Below, one piece after another: positions 8,475-17,497 of a stretch of DNA of 64,000 nt. Origin of the DNA: Prosthecobacter sp. (GTDB taxonomy: Bacteria; Verrucomicrobiota; Verrucomicrobiia; Verrucomicrobiales; Verrucomicrobiaceae); contig JABARQ010000015.1 in NCBI GenBank assembly GCA_019186985.1, positions 225,553 to 289,552 on the forward strand, written 5' to 3'. Made by a program: the position numbers and the translations under genes. Within the stretch, counting starts at the first letter, position 1; each line of letters starts with the position of its first letter. The notes below the pieces were generated by a model that ran no database searches, was not told the origin of the DNA, and worked only from the letters and a program-made list of their open reading frames with translations.

Positions 8475-9830
8475 ATGAAAAAGCACCTCAGGAACACCCC
8501 GACCCGCCGTGACTTCATCGCCACCGGAGCAGCGGTCCTCGGCTTCAACATCATCCCCCGTCATGTGCTTGGCGCCCCCGGGGTGCCGCCGCCATCGGAG
8601 AAGCTGAACATCGGCTGCGTGGGGATCGGCGGCCAGGGCGGCGGCGTGACACGCGACCTCGCCACCTTTGCCAACGTCCATATCGCCGCGCTTTGCGATG
8701 TGGAGCGGAAGCATGAGACCACCATGGCCAAGGCCTATCCCGGCAGGCCTTTTTACACGGATTATCGCGAGATGCTGTCGGCGGAGAAAGGCCTGGACGC
8801 GGTCATGGTGGGAACACCGGACCACTGGCATGCCCCAATCTCCATCGCCGCCATGAAACTCGGCAAGCATGTTTACTGCGAGAAGCCGCTGGCTCATACG
8901 ATCGAGGAGACGCGCATCATGGCGCAGGTGGCCGCTGAAACGAAGGTCGTGACCCAGATGGGCAACACCGGCCACGCCAGCGAAGGCCTGCGGCTCACCA
9001 AGGAATGGATCGACGCAGGAGCCATCGGCGAGATCGGCGAGGTGCATGTCTGGTCGGACCGCCCAGGCACCTTCTGGGACTCCCAGGGACGCACACGTCC
9101 CACCGAGAAGCTGCCCGTTCCTGACACGCTTGACTGGAACCAATGGCAGGGCTCGGCGCCGGAGCATGACTACCATCCGCTTTATGTGCCACGCAAATGG
9201 CGCGGCTGGTTTGACTATGGCTGCGGCGCGCTGGGCGACATGATGGTCCACAACGCCGATCCGGCATGGTTTGCGCTCGACCTTGGCGCACCCATCGCCA
9301 TTGAAGCGCAGACCTCGGAGACCAACGCCGACTCCTTCCCCCTGTGGAGCGTGGTCACCTGGCATTTTGCCGCCAAGTCAGGCCGCGGCCCCGTGCGGCT
9401 CACCTGGCACGACGGCGGCAAGAGACCCGCCCCGCCGCCCGGATTTGACCCTGCACGCAGGATTGGCGACAACGGCATCCTCTTTCTTGGCGACAAAGGC
9501 TCCATCATCGCACCCGGCTGGTGCGGCACGCCCCGCATCGTTCCCGAAAGCCAGATGCGCAGCTTCAAGCTGCCGCCGCGCACCCTTGCCCGCAGCCCCG
9601 GGCATCGCGAGGAATGGGTGGCCGCCTGCCTTGCCGGCAGGCCTGAGGATGCGAAGGCCAATTTCGCCTACGCCGCCCCCTACACCGAAGCCCTGCTCAC
9701 CGGCGTGCTGCCCATCCGCCTCGGCAAACGCATCGAATGGGACAGCGGCACGATGAAGGCCACCAATGCCCCTGAGGCCGAGGCCTTGATCCGCAAATCC
9801 TACCGCAAAGGCTTCGAGCTTCCCGTTTAG
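8475..9830 (+). CDS. Gfo/Idh/MocA-family oxidoreductase, Tat-exported
   Basis: 451 residues. A twin-arginine signal (TRRDFIATGAAVLG) precedes a Rossmann fold with VGIGGQGGG at about 54-62, so the enzyme is probably exported folded with bound NAD(P). The family EKP motif appears as YCEKPLAHT near residue 137, followed by a C-terminal substrate domain starting near HVWSDRPGTFWDSQG. These proteins oxidise or epimerise sugars and related polyols, as in the exported glucose-fructose oxidoreductase type. The substrate cannot be read from sequence. It is 83 nt after the DUF1592 gene on the same strand and both products are predicted to be exported, so a shared catabolic pathway is plausible. Confidence 0.93.
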   Translation: MKKHLRNTPTRRDFIATGAAVLGFNIIPRHVLGAPGVPPPSEKLNIGCVGIGGQGGGVTRDLATFANVHIAALCDVERKHETTMAKAYPGRPFYTDYREMLSAEKGLDAVMVGTPDHWHAPISIAAMKLGKHVYCEKPLAHTIEETRIMAQVAAETKVVTQMGNTGHASEGLRLTKEWIDAGAIGEIGEVHVWSDRPGTFWDSQGRTRPTEKLPVPDTLDWNQWQGSAPEHDYHPLYVPRKWRGWFDYGCGALGDMMVHNADPAWFALDLGAPIAIEAQTSETNADSFPLWSVVTWHFAAKSGRGPVRLTWHDGGKRPAPPPGFDPARRIGDNGILFLGDKGSIIAPGWCGTPRIVPESQMRSFKLPPRTLARSPGHREEWVAACLAGRPEDAKANFAYAAPYTEALLTGVLPIRLGKRIEWDSGTMKATNAPEAEALIRKSYRKGFELPV

Positions 9831-9918
9831 GCCGGAAGCCGGTCTGTTCGGGCGATGCTTTCCACCGGGCTGGCGGCTTCCGCTCGCAGTCAGGCATTCG
9901 CACGCTACGGTCACGCCC

Positions 9919-11265
9919 ATGCCGCCTAACCGATCCACCTTGATCGCCGACATCGTACAGCTCCTGCGCTGGACGTGGCTGGCGCTGCCCGTGGCGGTGC
10001 TGGCGGGATCGGCCAGCGCGCTGTTTCTCTGGTCGCTGGACCAGGTGACCGGGCTGCACTGGCGGAACCCCTGGCTGGTCTGGCTGCTGCCGGTGGGCGG
10101 CGTGGCCGTGGGTTTTCTTTATCACCGACTCGGCAAGGGGTCGGACAAGGGCAACAACCTGCTCATTGATGAAATTCACGAACCCGGCGGCGGCGTGCCG
10201 GCGCGCATGGCGCCCCTGGTGCTGGTCGGCACGCTGGTGACGCATCTTTTCGGCGGATCCGCAGGGCGCGAGGGCACGGCGGTGCAGATGGGCGGCAGCC
10301 TCGCCGCGCTGCTGGCACGAATGTTCCGCGTGACGCAGGAAAACCGCCGGCTGATGCTCATGTGCGGCATTGCGGCGGGCTTCGGAGCCGTGTTCGGAAC
10401 GCCGCTCACCGGCGCGATCTTTGCCATGGAGGTGCTGGTGATCGGCCGTGTGCAGTACGAGGCGCTGATCCCCGTGCTGGTGGCGAGCCTGGTGGGTGAC
10501 GCGACCTGCTCGGCCTGGGGCATTCACCACACCGTGTATCATCTGGACGTGCCGCACGCCGACGGCTCCCACGCCTTGTTCAACGCCGTGCTTCTGGGCA
10601 AGGTGGCGCTGTCAGGCATCGCCTTCGGACTTGGCGGCCGGTTGTTTGCCGAGCTGACGCACCGGCTTCAGCGCGGCTTTGCCAGGGCGGTGCCTTATGC
10701 GCCGCTGCGGCCTGCGCTGGGTGCGGTGCTGGTGATCGCGATGCTGTTCGCCCTGGGCTCGCGCGACTACCTGGGTCTTGGAGTGAATGCACCGCCCGGC
10801 GGGCAGGTGTCGATTGTGGACTCCTTCAAGGAGGGCGGGGCCACGCCCCTGAGCTGGCTGTGGAAGACCCTCTTCACCTCGGTGACCCTGGCCAGCGGCT
10901 TCAAGGGCGGCGAGGTGACGCCCCTGTTCTTCATCGGCTCCACCATGGGCCATGCACTCGGCGGGCTGATGCATGAGCCGGCGGCCTTGTTCGCCGCCCT
11001 TGGCTTCATCGCCCTGTTTGCTGGAGCGGCCAACACACCGCTGGCCTGCACCGTCATGGGCATCGAGCTGTTCGGCGCGCATTACGCGGTCCATTTTGCC
11101 GTGGCCTGTTTTGTCTCCTACTTCTTCAGCGGGCATTCGGGCATCTACCTCTCACAGCGCATCGGCGTGGCCAAGGGGGGTGGCTCCGAGCACCTGCACG
11201 GGCGGTCCCTGCGTGAGGTTCGTTCCGGTGGCGGACCGGCTTCTGAGAGGCAGCCGCCCCTCTGA
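9919..11265 (+). CDS. ClC-family anion transporter, possibly fluoride/proton antiporter type
   Basis: 448 residues of polytopic membrane protein without C-terminal CBS domains. Aligned by eye to ClC signatures, the selectivity motif is GGGVP (about residue 90) in place of GSGIP. The gating-glutamate motif is GREGT (about 116) in place of GREGP, and the GxFxP motif is GGEVTP. The segment AGFGAVFGTPLTGAIFAMEV is also typical. From memory, loss of the coordinating serine and GREGT are features of the CLC-F clade that exports fluoride, so fluoride/proton antiport is a reasonable inference but is not demonstrated. No convincing fluoride riboswitch is visible in the 88-nt upstream gap. The gene interrupts the expected DUF1592-DUF1552 pairing. 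Confidence 0.88.
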   Translation: MPPNRSTLIADIVQLLRWTWLALPVAVLAGSASALFLWSLDQVTGLHWRNPWLVWLLPVGGVAVGFLYHRLGKGSDKGNNLLIDEIHEPGGGVPARMAPLVLVGTLVTHLFGGSAGREGTAVQMGGSLAALLARMFRVTQENRRLMLMCGIAAGFGAVFGTPLTGAIFAMEVLVIGRVQYEALIPVLVASLVGDATCSAWGIHHTVYHLDVPHADGSHALFNAVLLGKVALSGIAFGLGGRLFAELTHRLQRGFARAVPYAPLRPALGAVLVIAMLFALGSRDYLGLGVNAPPGGQVSIVDSFKEGGATPLSWLWKTLFTSVTLASGFKGGEVTPLFFIGSTMGHALGGLMHEPAALFAALGFIALFAGAANTPLACTVMGIELFGAHYAVHFAVACFVSYFFSGHSGIYLSQRIGVAKGGGSEHLHGRSLREVRSGGGPASERQPPL

Positions 11266-11328
11266 GTCCAGGCCCGGTTTTCATGCCAGAAGAACGGGGG
11301 GCACCGGCCCGGAAACACCCCTGGAAGA

Positions 11329-11343
11329 TTCAGCCTGGCTGAA
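11329..11343. promoter_or_regulatory. 15-bp palindrome upstream of the DUF1552 gene
   Basis: TTCAGCCTGGCTGAA is a perfect 7+1+7 palindrome in the 123-nt gap between the ClC gene and the DUF1552 start at 11389. It could be a dimeric regulator site or part of the ClC terminator. No T-run follows. Confidence 0.3.
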
Positions 11344-11388
11344 CAAATTGTTGTGGAGACACGTTCCGTCCTGCGTCCTCTGCCCCTG

Positions 11389-12783
11389 ATGCACATTCAA
11401 TCCCAACGCTGGCTCCTCGGCCGCCGCCACCTGCTGCGCGGCATCGGCACCACGCTCGCGCTGCCCCTGCTGGACGCCATGATCCCGATGCGGGCCGGCG
11501 CCGCCGCGGTGGCAAGGCCGCGCCGCAGCGTGTTCGTCTACATCCCCAACGGCGTGAACGGCATGACCTGGCAGTGCACGAAGGCCGGACGTGACTATCC
11601 GCTCTCGCCCTCGCTCAGGCCGCTGGAAAGGCACAAGGCCGACTTCACCGTCTTCAGCGGCCTGCACCATCCCAACGGCCTCGGCCAGGCCCACGTCTGC
11701 GCGGACACCTGGCTCACCGGGGCGAAGATCGACGCCCAGGGCGGACGGAAATACGAGAACAGCATCTCCTGCGACCAGCTGATGGCGGAGTCCGCCGGCC
11801 GGCAGACCCGCTTCCCCTCCCTTGAGCTCTCCATCTCCTCCGGCACCGGCCAGCCCTTCAACAGCGCCACGCTCGCCTTCTCCCGCGACGGCGTGCCGCT
11901 GCCGGCCGAGGACAACCCGCGGCAGATTTTCAATCGTTTGTTCGGCGAGGAGCCCGGCGGCGTCGCCGCACAGCGCGCACGCCTCACCCGCCGCCGCAGC
12001 GTGCTCGACTCCGTCATGGACGAGGCCGGCGCCCTCCGCCGCGACCTCGGTAACGAGGACCGCACCAAGCTGGACGAATACCTGCATGCCGTGCGCGACG
12101 TGGAGAAGCGCGCCGAACGCCTCGACTCCTGGCTCGACATCCCCAAGCCTGTCGTGGACCCAAAACTCGCCGCGACCTTCCAGCGTGACGTGCCCAGGGC
12201 TCAGGCGGGCGAGTACTGGCGCACCATGTTCGACCTCATCGTGCTCGCCCTGCGCACGGACATGACCCGTGTCGTCACCTACATGAACGGCAGCGAGGGC
12301 AACGGGCTCGCCATTCCCGAGATCGGCATCACCCAGGCAAGGCACAACCTCTCCCACCACAACGGCGACCCCGTGGTGCTGGAGCGGCTGGCGAAGAGCG
12401 ACGCCTTCATCATGCAGCAGTTCGCGCATTTCCTTGACGAGCTCAGCGCCGTCCAGGACGGCGGCGAACCGCTGCTCGACCGCACGATGATCCTCTTCGG
12501 CAGCGGCATGAGCTACGGCCACAGCCACTGCAACAGCAACCTGCCCATCCTCCTTGCCGGCGGCCGGGGCCTCGGCCTGAAACATGCCGGCCACATCGAC
12601 TACAACCGCCCGCACCTGAAGGAGGACTACACCCTGGGCTATGACGAATGGCGCAGCCTCTGCGGCAGGCCCAAGGATGACAGGGCCCGCCTGAGCAACG
12701 TCTTCGTGACCATGCTGCAGAAGATGGAGGTGAACGCCGAACAGTTCGTGGACAGCCTGGGGCCGGTCAGTGAAATCCTATGA
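11389..12783 (+). CDS. DUF1552 domain-containing protein
   Basis: 464 residues from the ATG at 11389. An upstream in-frame ATG at 11353 would add 12 residues before the export signal. The N-terminus has an RR pair and a hydrophobic stretch (GRRHLLRGIGTTLALPLLDA), so Tat export is likely. The body matches DUF1552: FVYIPNGVNGM, FSGLHHPNGLGQAH, CDQLMAE, MFDLIVLALRTDMTRVVTYM, and near the end GSGMSYGHSHCNSNLPILLAG, which recalls a metal-binding phosphatase/DUF1501-like fold. The family has no proven function. It co-occurs with DUF1592 cytochromes, and here the DUF1592 gene is upstream, beyond two other genes. The stop overlaps the next gene's ATG (ATGA), indicating translational coupling. Confidence 0.92.
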   Translation: MHIQSQRWLLGRRHLLRGIGTTLALPLLDAMIPMRAGAAAVARPRRSVFVYIPNGVNGMTWQCTKAGRDYPLSPSLRPLERHKADFTVFSGLHHPNGLGQAHVCADTWLTGAKIDAQGGRKYENSISCDQLMAESAGRQTRFPSLELSISSGTGQPFNSATLAFSRDGVPLPAEDNPRQIFNRLFGEEPGGVAAQRARLTRRRSVLDSVMDEAGALRRDLGNEDRTKLDEYLHAVRDVEKRAERLDSWLDIPKPVVDPKLAATFQRDVPRAQAGEYWRTMFDLIVLALRTDMTRVVTYMNGSEGNGLAIPEIGITQARHNLSHHNGDPVVLERLAKSDAFIMQQFAHFLDELSAVQDGGEPLLDRTMILFGSGMSYGHSHCNSNLPILLAGGRGLGLKHAGHIDYNRPHLKEDYTLGYDEWRSLCGRPKDDRARLSNVFVTMLQKMEVNAEQFVDSLGPVSEIL

Positions 12784-14222
12784 GCCGCACGGTCTTCACC
12801 ACCGGACAGGTCATGCCCGCCCCGCTTCTCCTGCGCCTGCCCTTCCTCCTGCTGCTGCTTGCCCTGCCGGTTCTGGCGGCGGTCCCGGCCTTCCCCAGGA
12901 TCGAGGACGCACGCCGCGTGCGTGGAGAACTCATCAGCGCCGACTTCATCCATCGCAGCGGGCAGATCCGCACGGACAGGGGCGAGCGCATCGACTTCAC
13001 CATGCCGCCTCCGGCCATCATGAAGTTTCGCGGCGCCGAGGCCGACATGCGCGACGTGCCGCTGGGCACCCGGATGGACTTCCTGCTGCTGCCCTCTGAA
13101 ACCGGCCGGCCCGCGCCCCTGCTCACGACCGACGACGGACAGAAGCCCGACCTGGAACAGCGAAGGCAGTTCCGCGAGTTTATCGAAAAGCGTGGCATTG
13201 CCGGATGGATCACGAAGACAGAGGGGAAGCAGGTGACCGTCCAGCTGTTCAGCGGCGATCCCGCAGCCTTCCAGGAGGCTTATGGTGAACTGCTCGCCAA
13301 GGGCAGGAGCACCCGCACCTGCGTCGCCAACGACGAGCTGCGCACCTGGAACCCGCCGGTCGACGGCGAGAACGGCTCCATTCAGGAGGCACGGAAGCTT
13401 CCCACGGACCGCTTCGGCTTCAGCGGCCATGAAATCACCGTCAGCGTCTCCAACATGCTCGAAGGGTTCCGACGTGGACGCATCGTGCGCATCTCCCTCC
13501 AGGGCTGGAAGGCACAGGATCAGTTCTATGGAGAAAGCCTCATGGGCTATGGTTTCGGGCGCATGCAGAACCGCGACCTGGTCGAGAACGTGGCGAAGGA
13601 ATACCCCGGCCAGTTCCCCTTCCGCACGGACCACGGAAACGACCACCTGCCCTGGTATCAGCTCAAGGACGACATCAGCCCGCCGCCCTTCTCCGAACAC
13701 CTCGTCCTCGGTGAACTCATCAAGCTCGACACCGGCACAGGCACCGGGCGCTTCCTCACGGAGACAACCGGTACACCCGTGGATTTCACGCTGATTGCCA
13801 AACCCGTCCTCAGGCATCTCGGCAAGGACGTGCGGGCCGCATCCCTGCCGCCGAACCAACGATACCGTTTTCATTGCTTCCAGGATGCAGCCGGAGCCTT
13901 CACACGCATCGCCCTCGTCAGCGACGACATCAGCCATCTCGCCGCCAATGCCACCACGGCGCGCATCGTCTCCATCAAGGACGGCAGGATCCACGCCGCC
14001 TGGCGGCTTCCCCTGGTCAAGGATTACAACGGCGACATGCAGCGTCCGCCGGACATCGGCGCCAGCCTTCTCGACGCCCACATGAGCACGACCGTCAGGA
14101 AGGACGGCCGGGTGGTTCCCCTGGCGAGCCTGAAGCCCGGTGATGAAATCCGGGTCAATGTCGCCGCCGAACTTCCAGGCAGGCCGGGCCATGTCACCGA
14201 AATCCAGGTGACCGCCCCCTGA
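12780..14222 (+). CDS. Exported protein of unknown function coupled to DUF1552
   Basis: I do not recognise a family. Starting at 12780 it has 480 residues and overlaps the DUF1552 stop by 4 nt. An internal ATG at 12813 with an upstream GGACAGG gives a cleaner signal peptide (MPAPLLLRLPFLLLLLALPV) and may be the true start. The mature part is mixed alpha/beta with three similar beta-rich blocks whose openings resemble one another (RVRGELISADFIHRSGQIRT, KRGIAGWITKTEGKQVTVQL, TTARIVSIKDGRIHAAWRL). These could be OB/SH3-like repeats. Coupling to DUF1552 suggests the two exported proteins work together. Confidence 0.7.
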   Translation: MSRTVFTTGQVMPAPLLLRLPFLLLLLALPVLAAVPAFPRIEDARRVRGELISADFIHRSGQIRTDRGERIDFTMPPPAIMKFRGAEADMRDVPLGTRMDFLLLPSETGRPAPLLTTDDGQKPDLEQRRQFREFIEKRGIAGWITKTEGKQVTVQLFSGDPAAFQEAYGELLAKGRSTRTCVANDELRTWNPPVDGENGSIQEARKLPTDRFGFSGHEITVSVSNMLEGFRRGRIVRISLQGWKAQDQFYGESLMGYGFGRMQNRDLVENVAKEYPGQFPFRTDHGNDHLPWYQLKDDISPPPFSEHLVLGELIKLDTGTGTGRFLTETTGTPVDFTLIAKPVLRHLGKDVRAASLPPNQRYRFHCFQDAAGAFTRIALVSDDISHLAANATTARIVSIKDGRIHAAWRLPLVKDYNGDMQRPPDIGASLLDAHMSTTVRKDGRVVPLASLKPGDEIRVNVAAELPGRPGHVTEIQVTAP

Positions 14223-14298
14223 GGAGCGAACAGGCTCGTGGTCAGCCGCGCTGACCAGCAAGGGCGGCAAAGTTGGTTCGTCTTCTAGCAGCACCGCC

Positions 14299-16002
14299 AT
14301 GAAGCCCTTCCTGACCGCCCTCATCCTTGCCACGCCCGCCGCCGCCGTGGTGCATGAGTCCGACATCTGCGTCTTTGGCGGCACCTCGGGAGGTGTGGCG
14401 GCGGCCGTGCAGGCTGCGCGCATGGGCCGGACGGTCATCCTGGCCGAACCCGGCCGGCATCTCGGCGGCATGACCAGCGGCGGCCTCAGCGCCGTGGACA
14501 TCGGCGACCCGCGAAGCGTGGGCGGCATCGCCCGGGAATACTTCACCCGGCTTGTCGCCGTGTATGGCAAGAAGCTGGAGTGGGACCAGCCCTTCAAGAG
14601 CCACGGCGGCCCCGCCACCGGAGGTGCCTATGCCATTGAACCGCATCAGGCGGAGCGGGTCTTCGAGGAGATGATCACGGAGTCAGGCGTGCGGGTGCTG
14701 CGCGAGGCCAGGCTGTCCAGCGTCATCAAGGCCGATGAAAAAGGCGTCCCCCGCATCACCAGCATCCTCCTGGAGAACGGCGATCAAATCCGTGCCGGCA
14801 TGTTCATTGACGGCACCTATGAGGGCGACCTCATGGCGAAGGCCGGTGTGGGCTTCACGCTGATGCGCGAAGGCAACGCCAGGTATGGAGAAAGCTTCAA
14901 CGGCATTCAATACGATCCGAGGTTCCAGCCCCGGACGGGGCACCTCCAGCCAGGACCCAACGGCCGTGTGAAAACCGGCCAGGGAGCCTGGGACCGCGAC
15001 TTCCCGCTCGATCCCTACATCGTCCCGGGGCGTCCGGACAGCGGCCTGCTGCCCCTGGTGGATGCCGGTGATCCGGGCACACCGGGCGATCCAGCCCCCG
15101 GCGTCCAGGCCTACTGCCACCGGCTCTGCCTGACCACGGATCCCGAAAACAGCCTGCCCATCACGCCGCCCGCAGACTACGACCCGAAGCGGTATGAGCT
15201 GGTCGTCCGCTTCATCGAGGCCTGCCGGAGGAACGGCGACGACATGGACCTGCGCTGGTTTTCCAAGCACGACCCCCTGCCCAACCAGAAGTGGGATTTC
15301 AACACCGCCACCTTCGGCGGCAACCTGCCCGGCGCCTCCTGGTCCTGGCCGGAGGCCTCCTATGCGCGGCGGGAAAGGATCGCGAAACTGCATGAGGACT
15401 ACCATCGCGGCCTGCTGCACTTCCTCGCCACCGACCCCAGGGTGCCGGAAAAGGTGCGCAACGACATGCGGCGCTTCGGCCTGCCCCGGGATGAGTTCAA
15501 GGACAGCGGCGGCTGGCCGCATCAGATTTATGTGCGGGAGGCGCGCCGCATGGTCGGCGACCTCGTGATGACGGAGCACCACACCTTTGGCCGGCAGGTC
15601 GCCCCAAAGTCCGTCGGGCTGGGCGGCTACGGCACGGACGTGCATGAAATCCGCCGCATCGTGAAGGGCGGTGTCGTCACCCGTGAGGGCAAGCTGGCGG
15701 GAGGGCGAGGCGACTTCGGCCCCTATCAGATCGGCTACGACGCCCTCGTGCCGAAGCGCTCCGAGTGCGGCAACCTGCTCGTCACCTTCGCGCTGAGCGC
15801 CAGCCACACCGCCTTTGCCAGCATCCGCATGGAGCCCGTGCTCATGATCACCAGCCAGAGCGCGGCGACGGCGGCGGCGCTCGCCTTTGAAAGAGGCGTG
15901 ACGGTCCAGGACCTCGACTACGCCGACCTCAAGCCCAGGCTGGTCAGGGACGGCCAGGTGCTTGAATGGACGGCGGAAAAGCCGGCGAAAACACCGCGCT
16001 GA
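14299..16002 (+). CDS. Exported FAD-dependent oxidoreductase
   Basis: 567 residues of the FAD_oxidored (PF12831-like) family. A short signal peptide (MKPFLTALILATPAAAVVHE) precedes the dinucleotide fold DICVFGGTSGGVAAAVQAA, then ILAEPGRHLGGMTSGGLS, the standard family opening. Further family features are FIDGTYEGDLMAKAGV near residue 170 and the C-terminal FALSASHTAFASIRMEP with SQSAATAAALA. Such proteins are common in Verrucomicrobia and Planctomycetes near glycan-degradation genes, and their substrates are mostly unknown. It starts 76 nt after the previous gene. A strong hairpin spans its stop codon and probably terminates it against the convergent cupin gene. Confidence 0.9.
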   Translation: MKPFLTALILATPAAAVVHESDICVFGGTSGGVAAAVQAARMGRTVILAEPGRHLGGMTSGGLSAVDIGDPRSVGGIAREYFTRLVAVYGKKLEWDQPFKSHGGPATGGAYAIEPHQAERVFEEMITESGVRVLREARLSSVIKADEKGVPRITSILLENGDQIRAGMFIDGTYEGDLMAKAGVGFTLMREGNARYGESFNGIQYDPRFQPRTGHLQPGPNGRVKTGQGAWDRDFPLDPYIVPGRPDSGLLPLVDAGDPGTPGDPAPGVQAYCHRLCLTTDPENSLPITPPADYDPKRYELVVRFIEACRRNGDDMDLRWFSKHDPLPNQKWDFNTATFGGNLPGASWSWPEASYARRERIAKLHEDYHRGLLHFLATDPRVPEKVRNDMRRFGLPRDEFKDSGGWPHQIYVREARRMVGDLVMTEHHTFGRQVAPKSVGLGGYGTDVHEIRRIVKGGVVTREGKLAGGRGDFGPYQIGYDALVPKRSECGNLLVTFALSASHTAFASIRMEPVLMITSQSAATAAALAFERGVTVQDLDYADLKPRLVRDGQVLEWTAEKPAKTPR

Positions 16003-16037
16003 AAAGCATCCAGATGGATGACGGCGGCGGTGTTTTC
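15987..16037. terminator. Bidirectional terminator-like hairpin spanning the FAD-oxidoreductase stop codon
   Basis: GAAAACACCGC (15987-15997) and GCGGTGTTTTC (16027-16037) form a perfect 11-bp stem. A smaller CATCC-AGAT-GGATG stem is nested in the loop. The arms are A-rich on one side and T-rich on the other, which suits termination of both convergent genes. The TGA at 16000-16002 lies inside the structure. Confidence 0.55.
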
Positions 16038-16081
16038 ACGCCAGGACGCGGCGGGGCGTGACGCGCTGAGCCGCCTGTGTT

Positions 16082-16402
16082 TCAGAAGTGGATCGCCAGC
16101 CAGAGCGCGTCGTCGGAAACCGAGGCGACCCGGTGACGCAGATGCGCCGGGATGTGCAGATGGTCGCCCGCCTTCAACCGGAGATCAGCCTGTCCCTCGA
16201 CCTGCAGCACGGCCTCGCCACGCACAAGCAGCACCCATTCCTCCTGCTCCTGGTCATACCAGAAGCCCGCCGGGCTGGCCCGGCCATGTGAGACGATGCG
16301 TTCGATCTTCAGGCCCGGCTTTTCGAGAAGGGTCGTGAACACCTCCTCATCCGCCTCCGGGGCGCTTTCTGAAAACAGGCTCTCAGGCTTCAGCATGCTC
16401 AC
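16082..16402 (-). CDS. Small cupin-domain protein
   Basis: About 104-106 residues. A GTG at 16402 overlaps the stop of the upstream lipoprotein gene (GTGA), and an ATG at 16396 is the alternative start. It is a single small double-stranded beta-helix cupin: EEWVLLVRGEAVLQVEG followed by LKAGDHLHIPAHLRHRV, with ligand-type residues E in EEW and H in HLHIP and HRHRV-like positions. The substrate is unknown. Small cupins of this kind are often sugar or metal sensors or isomerases. The overlap makes it a translational partner of the lipoprotein gene. Confidence 0.85.
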   Translation of the reverse strand: MSMLKPESLFSESAPEADEEVFTTLLEKPGLKIERIVSHGRASPAGFWYDQEQEEWVLLVRGEAVLQVEGQADLRLKAGDHLHIPAHLRHRVASVSDDALWLAIHF

Positions 16403-17496
16403 TTCTTCATGAGCCGGACGGCCATGGCAAGCAGGAGCACCACGGCACCCACCACGGGCCAGGACACACCACCGCCTCCGGATTCCGGGGCAGCAGGCGC
16501 AGGCTGGGTGGTCACGGTCACCGGTTCGGCCTCCTTGGCCAGCGCGGCGAGGCTGGGAAGCTCACGCTCAAGCAGCGGCGAGGCCTGCGCGAGCTTCTTC
16601 CAGTCCGCCGTGAAGAGCAGGTCGATGCCCGGATTCTGCTCCTTCACCTGGCAGGAGCATTTGCCGATCAGGAAGGTGGCGGCCTCCTCGATGGTCTCGG
16701 GCGCAATGCCCTTGCCGACCAGCGCATACAGGGCGCGTCCACGCCCAAACACTGGAAACACCATCGGCTGGGAGGCCAGCCCCTGGAGATCCTCCTCGGA
16801 GCCCATGAGCATGGCGGTCAGGGCGCGTTCATCCTGGTTGTCACGCGACAGACGGATCACGGAGAAGTCGAGCCGCAGGTCATCCTGGCCGACGGAGACC
16901 AGGCCGTTGGCGATGTCCTGGGCGTCGAGCTGCGGCAGGGAGAGAACACCTAACAAATAATCCAACCTCTCCTTGAGCAGCTTCTCCGCCGCGTCATCGG
17001 CGGCCTTGTCACCGGACTCGAGAAGCACCCAGACGGCGCTCTGGCCTTCGCCGAGCCGGCCGAGGATCTCCTGCCGGGCCGGCGAGTCGGCGATCCTCCA
17101 GGCGGCCGCCTCCTCCAGGGGCATGGCGGCGAGATCCGTGCGCAGGCCGGTGCTGCGTGGATAGCGCAGCACGACACGCGGCAGCACGGCATCCTTTGGC
17201 TGCGCCTTCCAGATCTCCGCGTGGTCCGGGCTCATCTCCGCTGAAACATCGACCGTGGCGACACCGAGGTTGGCGGTTTCCACCGCATTGGCCGGAGGCT
17301 TGAGCGCCTGCACTCGGGCCTGCTGATCCTGCGTCAGCGCACCCCGGTGGAACACCACGGCCTGGTAGGGATCGGCCTCCCAGTGCTCCAGGGCATAACG
17401 AAAAACAGGTACGGAGCAGGCGAGCACGGCGGTCGCGGCCAGCATCACGGAGGCAAGCAGGCTGCGCAGCAGCAGGGGTGAAGGTTGGGTCATCAT
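16399..17496 (-). CDS. Lipoprotein with C-terminal membrane anchor, unknown function
   Basis: 365 residues from the ATG at 17496 (a second ATG is at 17493). Longer upstream extensions lack a signal. A lipoprotein signal ends in VLAC (C27). The next segment has SVPVFRYALEHWEADPY, a motif I associate with uncharacterised verrucomicrobial proteins. The C-terminus has a Gly-rich linker, a hydrophobic helix (WPVVGAVVLLLAMAVRL) and a basic MKK tail, so the protein may be held in the envelope at both ends, or the tail may be a sorting signal. It is divergent from the propeller-methyltransferase gene and overlaps the downstream cupin gene by 4 nt. I assign no function. Confidence 0.75.
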   Translation of the reverse strand: MMTQPSPLLLRSLLASVMLAATAVLACSVPVFRYALEHWEADPYQAVVFHRGALTQDQQARVQALKPPANAVETANLGVATVDVSAEMSPDHAEIWKAQPKDAVLPRVVLRYPRSTGLRTDLAAMPLEEAAAWRIADSPARQEILGRLGEGQSAVWVLLESGDKAADDAAEKLLKERLDYLLGVLSLPQLDAQDIANGLVSVGQDDLRLDFSVIRLSRDNQDERALTAMLMGSEEDLQGLASQPMVFPVFGRGRALYALVGKGIAPETIEEAATFLIGKCSCQVKEQNPGIDLLFTADWKKLAQASPLLERELPSLAALAKEAEPVTVTTQPAPAAPESGGGGVSWPVVGAVVLLLAMAVRLMKK

Positions 17497-17497
17497 C

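Noticed and set aside
2338-9839. Identical 13-mer TTAGGCCGGAAGC overlapping the stops of ilvA (2338-2350) and the Gfo/Idh/MocA gene (9827-9839)
   Set aside because: Shared only across a stop codon and nine bases, flanks diverge at once, and there is no hairpin. It may be chance.
9831-9918. Fluoride riboswitch upstream of the ClC gene
   Set aside because: GGCGATG and a CTAC are present, but the connecting stems and the pseudoknot pairing could not be matched to the known consensus.
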